NCBI RefSeq assembly: GCF_015752045.1
Contig: NZ_JADOUS010000003.1
Span: 248,001-312,000, forward strand
Origin: Arthrobacter_D sp015752045
Lineage (GTDB): Bacteria; Actinomycetota; Actinomycetes; Actinomycetales; Micrococcaceae
Length of the DNA stretch: 64,000 nt
Direction of reading: 5' to 3'
Under the pieces are notes generated by a model. The model had not been told where the DNA came from. It did no database searches and worked only from the letters and a program-made list of their open reading frames with translations. The translations under genes were made by a program, and so were the position numbers. Positions within the stretch are counted from its first letter, which is position 1; the number at the start of each line of letters is the position of its first letter. Below, piece after piece: positions 42,785 to 51,455 of this stretch.

Positions 42785-42825
42785 TACACTGTGACCTGTC
42801 CCACGCCACCCATGGGACAGGTCAC
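42785..42825 (+). promoter_or_regulatory. Promoter and perfect 13-bp inverted repeat before the GAF regulator
   Basis: TACACT (42785-42790) is followed at once by arms 42791-42803 and 42813-42825, exact complements around a 9-nt spacer. It could be the regulator's own operator at the transcription start, or the terminator of fprA. There is no T-tract after it. Confidence 0.55.
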
Positions 42826-42839
42826 GAAGCGGAGTGCCG

Positions 42840-44192
42840 ATGTCGCCGTCCCGTTCACTAGCCGAAGCCGAGCTCTCTTCCGATGCGCTGCAACGAAGAG
42901 CATTCGCGGCGCACGAGGCGCTGGGGCGGGGCGCGGTGGTCGACGGTGACCTCCGCGGCGTCGTCCTGGAGTCGTGGCGCAGGTCGCTCGGTTTCCTCCG
43001 CGATCCGGCCGCCGCCGAGGCCCGCCTGTTCTGCTCCGAGGAGGAGCTCGAGTCCTACCGGCAAGGCCACCCCCTGGCCGCGGTCATGCCCGTGATCCAT
43101 CGCCTGCTCGTCCAGCCCAGCCTCGAGGCGGGGATGCTCGTGGCCGTCGGCGACGAGAACGGGCGGCTCCTCTGGGTCGACGGCGATCGCGAGCTACGGC
43201 GCCGGGCCGAGGGCATGCTCTTCGTCGCCGGCGCAGACTGGTCCGAATCGACCGTCGGTACGAGCGCTCCCGGAACGGCGCTCGCCCTCGACCGCAGCGT
43301 GCAGATCGCCGGGGCGGAGCATTTCAGCCACAAGGCACACCCCTGGAGTTGCACGGCGGTGCCGGTGCACGATCCCGATTCGAGGACGGTGCTCGGTGTC
43401 GTCGACATCACGGGAACCGCCGACGCCGTCGCCACCCACACGCTGGCGCTCGTCGAAGCCGCGGTCGCCGCCGCGGAGGCGCAGCTGAGCATCCATCGGC
43501 TGCAGGACCGGCTGCCGCGGACCAAGCGCCGCCGGCAGGGGCGCCCCCAGACGGCGCTCTACCGGAACAGCCTGCAGATCCTGGGCATCGACCACGGGGT
43601 GGTCCACACCGGAGGGGCCTCGCTCGAGCTGAGCCTCCGCCATGCGGAGCTGCTGACCATCCTCGCCCTGCACCCGGAAGGGCTCACCGCGGACCAGCTG
43701 GCCACCATGGCCTATCCGGAGGAAGCATCCGGGACGACGGTCCGCGCGGAGATCCTGCGGCTGCGGAAGGTCCTGGCGCAGCACGGGGACGCGACGGTGC
43801 CGCAGTCGCGTCCCTACCGGTTGCCGGGACAGCTGGTCGTCGATGCGGTACAGGTCCTGAGCTACCTGCACCGCGGAGCCCACCGCATGGCACTCGGGAT
43901 CTACCGAGGGCCCGTCCTCCCGCGGTCGCAGGCTCCCGCGATCGTGAGACTGCGCAACGAGGTGTCGGTGCTCCTGCGTGATGCCGTCCTGAACGACGGC
44001 GCACCGGAGACCGTGCTGCAGTACCTCGCGCTCGCCGAGGCGGAGTACGACGCCGAGGCATGGCAGCTCGCCCTGCGCGTGCTGCCGCGGCGCTCCCCAC
44101 GGCGGGCCGCGGTCGTGGCCCACGCGGAATGGTTGGACGCCGAATTGGCGGCACCCTCGACGTCCCCCTCAATTTCTTCTAAAGTTTGTTAG
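42840..44192 (+). CDS. GAF-domain transcriptional regulator
   Basis: 450 residues. The N-terminal part (LESWRRSLGFLRDP, then MLVAVGDENGRLLWVDGD and GTSAPGTALAL) is the GAF sensor module seen in AcoR-type activators. No sigma-54 ATPase follows; instead a C-terminal winged-helix-like region starts at LSLRHAELLTILALHPEGLTADQLA. Relatives regulate aldehyde or acetoin metabolism, and an aldehyde dehydrogenase with DUF779 partner lies 2 kb downstream. ATG 42840 has GGAG at ideal spacing; GTG 42834 is the alternative. Confidence 0.75.
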   Translation: MSPSRSLAEAELSSDALQRRAFAAHEALGRGAVVDGDLRGVVLESWRRSLGFLRDPAAAEARLFCSEEELESYRQGHPLAAVMPVIHRLLVQPSLEAGMLVAVGDENGRLLWVDGDRELRRRAEGMLFVAGADWSESTVGTSAPGTALALDRSVQIAGAEHFSHKAHPWSCTAVPVHDPDSRTVLGVVDITGTADAVATHTLALVEAAVAAAEAQLSIHRLQDRLPRTKRRRQGRPQTALYRNSLQILGIDHGVVHTGGASLELSLRHAELLTILALHPEGLTADQLATMAYPEEASGTTVRAEILRLRKVLAQHGDATVPQSRPYRLPGQLVVDAVQVLSYLHRGAHRMALGIYRGPVLPRSQAPAIVRLRNEVSVLLRDAVLNDGAPETVLQYLALAEAEYDAEAWQLALRVLPRRSPRRAAVVAHAEWLDAELAAPSTSPSISSKVC

Positions 44193-44260
44193 CCAATCGC
44201 AATAAACCGTCGTCATACGGGCAGGGGCCGGGTTAACGTTAGGCCTGGTGGCTGATGATT

Positions 44261-44284
44261 CCGCCGGACAACAGTTCCCGGCGG
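44261..44284. promoter_or_regulatory. 7-bp inverted repeat in the M23 gene leader
   Basis: CCGCCGG (44261-44267) and CCGGCGG (44278-44284) around a 10-nt loop, 37 nt before ATG 44322. A leader hairpin of unknown role; no known riboswitch motif was recognised. Confidence 0.3.
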
Positions 44285-44321
44285 CTGTACTGACGCAGCA
44301 GACGGGCAAGGGGGGGTACTC

Positions 44322-46169
44322 ATGACGCAATCCACAAGGCATCCGGCCGGACCGGCCCGGAGCGCACGGACATCGCGAACCACCATGCATGCCAGTCTGG
44401 CGATCGTGGTCTGCTTCGTCGGCTTCCAGGGCTTCGTGCCGCAGTCATGGGAGGCCGCCTCCACGGTCTCACCCGGGCCGGTGTCGGCCTCGACCCTCGT
44501 CCTGTCGGGGAACGACGCCCTGTCGGCGTCGGGCATCGTGGGCCCGTCACTGCTGGTACCCCTTGATGCCATCGACCCGCTGGACGCCCTCACCCCCGGG
44601 CGACCGTCCGCCGACGTTCCGCCGACCACAGGCAGTGAAGCTGACGGTCCTGAGGTCCTGACGGCGTCCGCCACGCGACGACCGACGGCGGGCACCCTCT
44701 TCGCACCCCTCGACGCACTCGTGGCCAGTTCGTCCTTCGGCCACCGGACCAGCCCCATCTCCGGGGAGGACGGCGAGTTCCACACGGGCCAGGACTACGC
44801 CGCTCCCTGCGGCACACTCGTGTACGCGGCCGACGCCGGCACGGTGCGTGCCGTGGGCTGGCATCCCTGGGGTGGCGGTAACCGGGTGGAGATCGACCAC
44901 GGCAACGGCCTGATCACGAGCTACAACCACCTGCAGGGCATCTCCGTGCTGAAGGGCGACGCCGTCAATGGCGGGGACCCCATCGCCGAGGTCGGCACCA
45001 CGGGATCCTCGACCGGCTGCCACCTGCACTTCGAGACGATCCTCGACGGTGAGCACGCAGACCCCCTCGACTGGAAGATGGCACCGACGCACCACGGAAA
45101 GCGCATCGGGGCACTCAGGGACTACAACCCCGAGGGCCGCAGTACGGCCGACATCCCTGCGTGGGCGCAGTCCACCACCCCGTCGGGCCAGCGCGGGCAG
45201 GGCGACCCTCGGTTCGATGCTGCTCCATGGGGCGCGAGCATTGTGGCCGGTGCGGATGAGGCGACCGGGGCTGCCGGTGTCACCGTGTCGGGGCGTGAGA
45301 CGCCGGCGTCGCCGAAGCGTCCCGACCTCCCCGCGGCATCTTCGGGCAGCACGCCCGCCCCCGCCGGGACGGGGAAGCCTGCTGAGAAGCCGGTTCAGAA
45401 GCCGGCCGACAAGCCGCTGGACAAGCCTGCGGAAAAGCCTGCTGAGAAGCCGGTCGAGGAGCAGACGAACAAGCCTGCCGAGAAGCCTGCCGAGCCAGCT
45501 GAGAAGCCGGTCGAGGAGCAGACGAACAAGCCTGCCGAGAAGCCTGCCGAGCCAGCAGGGAAGCCGGTCGAGGAGCAGACGAACAAGCCTGCCGAGAAGC
45601 CTGCCGAGCCAGCAGGGAAGCCGGTCGAGGAGCAGACGAACAAGCCTGTCGGGGAGCCTGCCAAGCCAGGAGAAAAGCCCGCCGAGAAGCCGGTAGAGCC
45701 CGCCGAGCCTGCCACGGCTGACGAGACGCCCGCGCCAGCCCCGGCACCGGCACCGGCCCCGGCACCGGCCCCCGCACCGGCACCAGCCCCGGCACCGGCT
45801 CCCGCGCCGGCACCGACCCCAGATCCCACGACCCCCGAGGAGCCGTGCGCAACGGATCCGTCGGCGCCGGACGACGCCGAGTCGGAGACGCCCGCCGATG
45901 GTGCTGATCCCGCGGCGCAGCCGCCGACGCCCGCCGGAACGGCGGACCCAGCGGCTGCAGCCCCGGAGGACGGCACCGTGACTGATGCCGAGACCGGCAC
46001 CGGGCCGAAGCCCGGCGACGCGTCCGACCTGGCCCATCCGTCATGCGACGGGCCGGAGGCACCGGCCGAGCCCGGCCCGGCGCCTGCCCCAGCTAGCGCC
46101 GACCCCGCCGTACCTGCGCCCGCCAAGCCGACCGAGGACGAGGCGGCACCCGCAGCCGGGAAGGGCTGA
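44322..46169 (+). CDS. Secreted M23 endopeptidase with long Pro/Ala/Lys tail
   Basis: 615 residues. An N-terminal membrane/signal segment (about 23-40) leads to a lysostaphin-type M23 domain (about 130-260): His154 and Asp158 in HTGQDYA, and His234/His236 in CHLHF, are the zinc ligands and catalytic His. The remaining ~350 residues are a disordered tail: four 19-residue repeats (EKPVEEQTNKPAEKPAEPA type, about 375-450), then a 29-residue Pro-Ala run, then acidic Pro-rich sequence. It should cleave peptidoglycan cross-bridges, with the tail spanning or binding the wall. Confidence 0.85.
   Translation: MTQSTRHPAGPARSARTSRTTMHASLAIVVCFVGFQGFVPQSWEAASTVSPGPVSASTLVLSGNDALSASGIVGPSLLVPLDAIDPLDALTPGRPSADVPPTTGSEADGPEVLTASATRRPTAGTLFAPLDALVASSSFGHRTSPISGEDGEFHTGQDYAAPCGTLVYAADAGTVRAVGWHPWGGGNRVEIDHGNGLITSYNHLQGISVLKGDAVNGGDPIAEVGTTGSSTGCHLHFETILDGEHADPLDWKMAPTHHGKRIGALRDYNPEGRSTADIPAWAQSTTPSGQRGQGDPRFDAAPWGASIVAGADEATGAAGVTVSGRETPASPKRPDLPAASSGSTPAPAGTGKPAEKPVQKPADKPLDKPAEKPAEKPVEEQTNKPAEKPAEPAEKPVEEQTNKPAEKPAEPAGKPVEEQTNKPAEKPAEPAGKPVEEQTNKPVGEPAKPGEKPAEKPVEPAEPATADETPAPAPAPAPAPAPAPAPAPAPAPAPAPAPTPDPTTPEEPCATDPSAPDDAESETPADGADPAAQPPTPAGTADPAAAAPEDGTVTDAETGTGPKPGDASDLAHPSCDGPEAPAEPGPAPAPASADPAVPAPAKPTEDEAAPAAGKG
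45444..45671 (+). repeat. Four tandem 57-bp repeats inside the M23 gene
   Basis: Units begin at 45444, 45501, 45558 and 45615; the last diverges. Near-identical DNA suggests recent expansion and copy-number variation among strains. Confidence 0.85.
45729..45815 (+). repeat. Pro-Ala hexanucleotide run inside the M23 gene
   Basis: 87 nt of CCNGCN-type hexamers encode 29 alternating Pro and Ala. Prone to slippage in frame. Confidence 0.85.
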
Positions 46170-46216
46170 CGCGACAGCGCGGCGACACGACGGAGCCTCG
46201 GCGGCGTCGGGCGGTG

Positions 46217-46250
46217 TGCAACGTCGATGCAACGTTCGGGCTCCTACTGT
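46217..46250 (+). promoter_or_regulatory. Aldehyde-dehydrogenase promoter with 11-bp-phased direct repeats
   Basis: TGCAACGT occurs at 46217-46224 and 46228-46235. A -10 TACTGT (46245-46250) has no recognisable -35 (CGTCGA at the expected place), so the repeats look like an activator site. Confidence 0.5.
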
Positions 46251-46302
46251 GTGATCAAGGGACGACGACGTCCTGCACCCATGGAGTTCAAGGAGTTCGA
46301 CG

Positions 46303-47826
<1,524 letters not shown>

Positions 47827-47834
47827 GAGATGCC

Positions 47835-48245
47835 GTGACCGTCGAAGCCTCGGTGACCATCCCGGGCGAGACCACCTCGCGGGTGGCTCTCACCGATGCC
47901 GCCGTCGAACTGCTGGAGAAGCTGTGGCTCATCCACGGGCCGCTGATGTTCCACCAGTCCGGCGGGTGCTGCGACGGCTCGTCGCCGATGTGCTACCCGG
48001 CGGGCGAGTTCATCACGGCCGAGGCGGACCTGCTGCTCGGCGTCCTGGACATCTCGGAGGGCGCCCGCGCGCAGTCCGGGGAGGGTGAGCCGCGGCTCAT
48101 CGATTTCTGGATGTCGCGGGAGCAGTTCGAGTACTGGCGCCACACGCACCTGACGGTCGATGTCGTCCAGGGCCGGGGGAGCGGCTTCTCCGTGGAGGCG
48201 CCGGAGGGCAAGAGGTTCCTCATCCGCTCCCGGCTGATGACCTAG
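47835..48245 (+). CDS. DUF779 protein, partner of the aldehyde dehydrogenase
   Basis: 136 residues with the family core MFHQSGGCCDGSSPMCYP (three cysteines, possible metal site) and EYWRHTHLTVDVVQGRGSGFSVEAPEGKRF. The biochemical role is not established; it is consistently linked to short-chain aldehyde dehydrogenases. AGGAG precedes GTG 47835. Confidence 0.87.
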   Translation: MTVEASVTIPGETTSRVALTDAAVELLEKLWLIHGPLMFHQSGGCCDGSSPMCYPAGEFITAEADLLLGVLDISEGARAQSGEGEPRLIDFWMSREQFEYWRHTHLTVDVVQGRGSGFSVEAPEGKRFLIRSRLMT

Positions 48246-48255
48246 GGATCGTGGG

Positions 48256-48289
48256 AGGGCCCGGCGCACGTGATGCGCCGGGCCCTTTT
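48256..48289 (+). terminator. Rho-independent terminator after the DUF779 gene
   Basis: 13-bp arms 48256-48268 and 48274-48286, a 5-nt loop and a TTTT tract. Confidence 0.85.
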
Positions 48290-48308
48290 CATGCCCGCCG
48301 GCCCCGTT

Positions 48309-48623
48309 TCAGCGGTGGCCCTGGTGCGCGGGGTCCACTGCGAGGACGATGCCGAGGAGGTCCGTGAGGGCGTGCCCGAGCTTCGGGTCCACGAGTTCGT
48401 ACCGGGAGCGCCGGCCTTCGGGGACCGACACCACGAGGCCGCAGCCACGCAGGCACGAGAGGTGGTTGGACAGGCTCTGGCGACTGACGCCGAGCAGGAC
48501 GGCCAGTTCCGTGGGGTAGGCCGGAGCATCCCGCAGGGCCACGAGGATCCGCACGCGCGTCGGATCGGACAACGCCGTGCCCACGCGTTCCAGGACCGAC
48601 GTCGAGGTCAGGGTCTGCAGCAT
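48309..48623 (-). CDS. CmtR-like ArsR-family metal sensor
   Basis: 104 residues. The winged helix matches mycobacterial CmtR, the Cd/Pb sensor, in the recognition segment SNHLSCLRGCGLVV. Cys57 and Cys61 stand at the same positions as the CmtR metal ligands. CmtR's third ligand, Cys102, lies in a C-terminal tail that here is replaced by PAHQGHR, with two histidines and no cysteine. It would release DNA on metal binding and derepress the CDF exporter gene, whose stop overlaps its start (TGATG). Confidence 0.82.
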   Translation of the reverse strand: MLQTLTSTSVLERVGTALSDPTRVRILVALRDAPAYPTELAVLLGVSRQSLSNHLSCLRGCGLVVSVPEGRRSRYELVDPKLGHALTDLLGIVLAVDPAHQGHR

Positions 48624-49537
48624 CAGTGTGTCAGCTCCGTCTCGTGGTGCATGTGGCCCAGCGGCTCGATCTGGAACGTGCAGTGGTCGATGCTCACGTC
48701 GAAGTGCTGGCCGACGCACTCCTGGAGCTGGTCCAGCACCGCGTGCGCGGAGCCGTCACGGTAGCAGCCGTCGTCGACGACGATGTGCGCGGTGAGGACC
48801 GGCAGGCCCGTGGCGATCTGGGTGATGTGCAGGTCATGGACGTCGCGGACCTGGGGCAGGCGCGCGATGTGGCTGCGGACCTCCTCGAGGTCGATGCCGG
48901 CGGGGGTGGACTCCAGCAGCACGTCGATGGTCTCGCGCAGCAGTTTCAGGGTCCGCGGGATGATCAGCGCGCCGATGAGCAGGGCCACGACGGCGTCCGC
49001 CCGCATCCACCCCGTGAAGGTGATGATCACGGCGGCCACGATGACGGCCACGGATCCGAGGGCATCGTTGAGCACCTCGAGGAACGCCGCCCTCAGGTTG
49101 AAGCTGGCGGTCCGGTGTCGCGCGAGCAGTCCGAGCGCAGCGAGATTGCCCGCGAGGCCGATCACGCCGAAGACGATCATTTCCGGGGCGGCGACGTCCG
49201 TCGGCGTGATGAGGCGCCGTACGCCCTCGAACAGGACGTAGGCCCCGACGGCGAGCAGGAACGCTGCCTGCAGCAGCGCGGCGATGACCTCCGCCCGCCG
49301 GAAACCCCACGAGCGGCGCGCCGACGCCGGGCGGACCGAGAGCGTGGCGGCGCCGAGCGCCATCGCGAGGCCGGCGGCGTCGGTCAGGACGTGCACGGAG
49401 TCGAAGAGGAGGGCCAGGCTCCCGGTCAGCAGCGCCCCGATGATCTGGAAGACGAAGACGCCGAGCGTGATGGCGAGCGCGCCGGCCAGCGGTCCGCGCC
49501 TGTCGGCGCTCGCCGGTGCGTGGTGGTGGGAACCCAT
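48623..49537 (-). CDS. CDF-family heavy-metal/zinc exporter
   Basis: 304 residues, six membrane helices and a cytosolic C-terminal domain. Transport-site residues are in LLFDSVHVLTDAAGLA (HxxxD, helix 2) and EVLNDALGSVAVI (NDxxxS, helix 5). An N-terminal HHHAP and a C-terminal DHCTFQIEPLGHMHHE are metal-binding ends. Typical of CzcD/ZitB exporters of Zn, Cd or Co. Leaderless-looking: TACTAT 6 nt before ATG 49537. Confidence 0.88.
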   Translation of the reverse strand: MGSHHHAPASADRRGPLAGALAITLGVFVFQIIGALLTGSLALLFDSVHVLTDAAGLAMALGAATLSVRPASARRSWGFRRAEVIAALLQAAFLLAVGAYVLFEGVRRLITPTDVAAPEMIVFGVIGLAGNLAALGLLARHRTASFNLRAAFLEVLNDALGSVAVIVAAVIITFTGWMRADAVVALLIGALIIPRTLKLLRETIDVLLESTPAGIDLEEVRSHIARLPQVRDVHDLHITQIATGLPVLTAHIVVDDGCYRDGSAHAVLDQLQECVGQHFDVSIDHCTFQIEPLGHMHHETELTH

Positions 49538-49543
49538 GCCCCG

Positions 49544-49549
49544 ATAGTA
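49544..49549 (-). promoter_or_regulatory. -10 hexamer TACTAT, leaderless start for the metal exporter
   Basis: Minus-strand TACTAT ends 6 nt before ATG 49537. No CmtR-like palindrome was recognised beside it by eye. Confidence 0.5.
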
Positions 49550-49631
49550 CATCCGGTCGTGAACCTTGGGGTTCGGGCGGGGAGGGTTGCGGTCTCCCGC
49601 CGTTCCTGCTGCGGGCCGGTAAGAGCGGCCG

Positions 49632-50615
49632 CTACCGGTCGACGCCGGACATGTCCTCGTACCGGTCCCCCACGGGGGCGGCGACCCCGTCCAGCTGCGC
49701 GAGCTGTTCGGGGGAGAGCGCCAGGGCGTCGGCCGCGACGTTCTCCTCCAGGTAGCGCACCTGCTTGGTCCCGGGGATCGGGGCGATGTCCGTGCCCTGC
49801 GCGAGGAGCCATGCGAGGGCGACCTGCCCAGGCGTCGCATCGAGCTGTCGTGCGACGTCGTCCACCTGCTCCACGATCCGGATGTTGGCCTGCAGGTTCT
49901 CCCCCGCGAAGCGCGGATTGTTGCGGCGGAAATCGGACTCGTCGAGCTGGTCGACCGAACGGATGGTCCCGGTCAGGAAGCCGCGGCCGAGCGGCGAGTA
50001 GGGGACGAAGCCGATCCCGAGTTCGCGGACGAGCGGAAGGATCTCCGCCTCCGGGTCCCTGCTCCACAGCGAGTACTCGGTCTGGAGGGCGGTCACCGGG
50101 TGGACGGCGTGAGCCCTGCGGATCGTCGCGGGTGCCGCCTCCGACAGCCCGATGTGCCGGATCTTGCCCTCCTGCACGAGGGCGGCCAGGGCGCCCATGG
50201 TGTCCTCGATCGGCACCGAAGGGTCCATGCGGTGCTGGTAGTAGAGGTCGATGTAGTCGGTCTGCAGCCGCTTCAGCGACCCCTCGACCGCGAGTCGCAC
50301 GTTCTCCGGGCTGCCGTCCAGCCCGGAGGCGTCCTCCGCGGTGTGGCGGATGGTGCCGAACTTCGTGGCCAGCACGACGTCGTCGCGCCTGCCCACGAAC
50401 GCCCGGCCCAGCAGTTCCTCGTTGGTGTACGGACCGTACATCTCCGCGGTGTCGAAGAAGGTGACGCCGAGGTCGAGCGCGCGGTGCAGGGTGGCCGTCG
50501 CGCCGGCGTCGTCCTTCCCGCTGCCGGTGTAGAACGCCGACATCCCCATGCAGCCGAGGCCCAGCCGGGAGACGTCGAGGCCCGAGCCGAGCGTGCCGAG
50601 GGTGATGGTCTTCAT
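49632..50615 (-). CDS. Aldo/keto reductase
   Basis: 327 residues. TIM-barrel AKR with the catalytic set in order: Asp in FFDTAEMYGPYTNEE (with Tyr), Lys in VVLATKFG and His in YYQHRMD. NADPH-binding PSPLGRGFLTG-like loop and the C-terminal IPGTKQVRYLEEN are present. The AKR13/YakC-like branch reduces assorted aldehydes and ketones. It diverges from the TetR-MMPL pair. Confidence 0.88.
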   Translation of the reverse strand: MKTITLGTLGSGLDVSRLGLGCMGMSAFYTGSGKDDAGATATLHRALDLGVTFFDTAEMYGPYTNEELLGRAFVGRRDDVVLATKFGTIRHTAEDASGLDGSPENVRLAVEGSLKRLQTDYIDLYYQHRMDPSVPIEDTMGALAALVQEGKIRHIGLSEAAPATIRRAHAVHPVTALQTEYSLWSRDPEAEILPLVRELGIGFVPYSPLGRGFLTGTIRSVDQLDESDFRRNNPRFAGENLQANIRIVEQVDDVARQLDATPGQVALAWLLAQGTDIAPIPGTKQVRYLEENVAADALALSPEQLAQLDGVAAPVGDRYEDMSGVDR

Positions 50616-50713
50616 GGGAGCCGCCTTCGCAGGGAGGAATGGGGGAGATGATGCCTCGGCCAGCGTACGCCGGGCCGGACGCCCGCAGGCAGGGTCACCC
50701 TGCGGTTACCTTG

Positions 50714-50743
50714 TTGCACGCAGTGCAAGAATTCGCCTACGCT
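50714..50743 (+). promoter_or_regulatory. TetR operator over the -35, leaderless start for the TetR gene
   Basis: TTGCAC-GCA-GTGCAA (50714-50728) is a 6-bp palindrome whose left arm is also the -35. TACGCT (50738-50743) ends 6 nt before GTG 50750. Confidence 0.62.
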
Positions 50744-50749
50744 GGGATC

Positions 50750-51406
50750 GTGCTGGACACCACCGACAACGCAGCGCCCGTGGGCCGCCGCGAGCAGAAC
50801 AAGATCGACACCCGGCGCGCGATCGCGGATGCCGCCTTCGACCTCGCGCTGTCCGTGGGGCCCGGCTCGTTCACGGTGGACCAGATCGCCGGGCGTGCCG
50901 GCGTCTCCCGCCGCACGTTCTTCAACTACTTCCACAGCGCCGAGGATGCCCTGACCGTCCGTACGGACGGATTCCTCGAACTGGCACTGGAGGTCTTCGG
51001 GCGGATGCCGCAGGACGAACCCCTCTTCGACTCCATCATCCGCGCGTTCACCGAGACCACGCGGATGGAGGGCCTCTCGCAGCACGGCGAGCTCTTCCGC
51101 ATGGCGGACACCAACCCGGAGCTCCTGCGCGCGCAACTGCACTCGTGGGAGCGCGCCGAGGCGCGGATCGTCGAGGGGCTGCGCCGCCGCCTCGGGGCGG
51201 ACGCCTCCGAGCTCTACCTCACCGCCCTCGTGGGAAGCGTGCTGTCCTGCACCAAGGCGGCGATGCGCGACTGGGCCGCCCTGACCCCCCACTCCGCCGG
51301 AGACCCCGGGCAGGAGCTCGAGGGGCGCATCCTCGCAGCGCTGACCATGCTCCGCGACGGGTTCTCCCATCGCACCATCGGTGTCGCCCCCGCATCCCGG
51401 GCCTGA
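50750..51406 (+). CDS. TetR-family regulator of the MMPL transporter
   Basis: 218 residues. The helix-turn-helix is TRRAIADAAFDLALSVGPGSFTVDQIAGRAGVSRRTFFNYF. The ligand domain resembles AcrR-type drug regulators. GTG 50750 is chosen because the promoter lies immediately upstream; a longer frame starting at 50639 would run through the operator. The MMPL gene begins 49 nt after its stop, so the two form an operon that is probably self-repressed. Confidence 0.83.
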   Translation: MLDTTDNAAPVGRREQNKIDTRRAIADAAFDLALSVGPGSFTVDQIAGRAGVSRRTFFNYFHSAEDALTVRTDGFLELALEVFGRMPQDEPLFDSIIRAFTETTRMEGLSQHGELFRMADTNPELLRAQLHSWERAEARIVEGLRRRLGADASELYLTALVGSVLSCTKAAMRDWAALTPHSAGDPGQELEGRILAALTMLRDGFSHRTIGVAPASRA

Positions 51407-51455
51407 TTCCTTGTCCTTCCTCCCCCGTCCGTCCCCCTCCTGCTAGGACTCCTCG

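Noticed and set aside
44193..44321. A c-di-AMP (ydaO-type) riboswitch in front of the M23 peptidase
   Set aside because: Such switches precede some actinobacterial wall hydrolases, but I saw none of the conserved purine-rich motifs; only a simple 7-bp stem is present.
45444..45671. A CRISPR-like array
   Set aside because: The 57-bp units are tandem without unique spacers and stay in frame as peptide repeats.
45395..46126. A minus-strand Gly-Ala-rich protein resembling PE_PGRS proteins
   Set aside because: It is the reverse reading of the Pro/Ala/Lys tail of the M23 peptidase. It has no start signal or promoter, and its composition follows directly from the plus-strand repeats.
50639..50749. 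An N-terminal extension of the TetR regulator before the MMPL gene
   Set aside because: It would translate through the palindromic operator and the promoter. A -10 hexamer sits 6 nt before GTG 50750.
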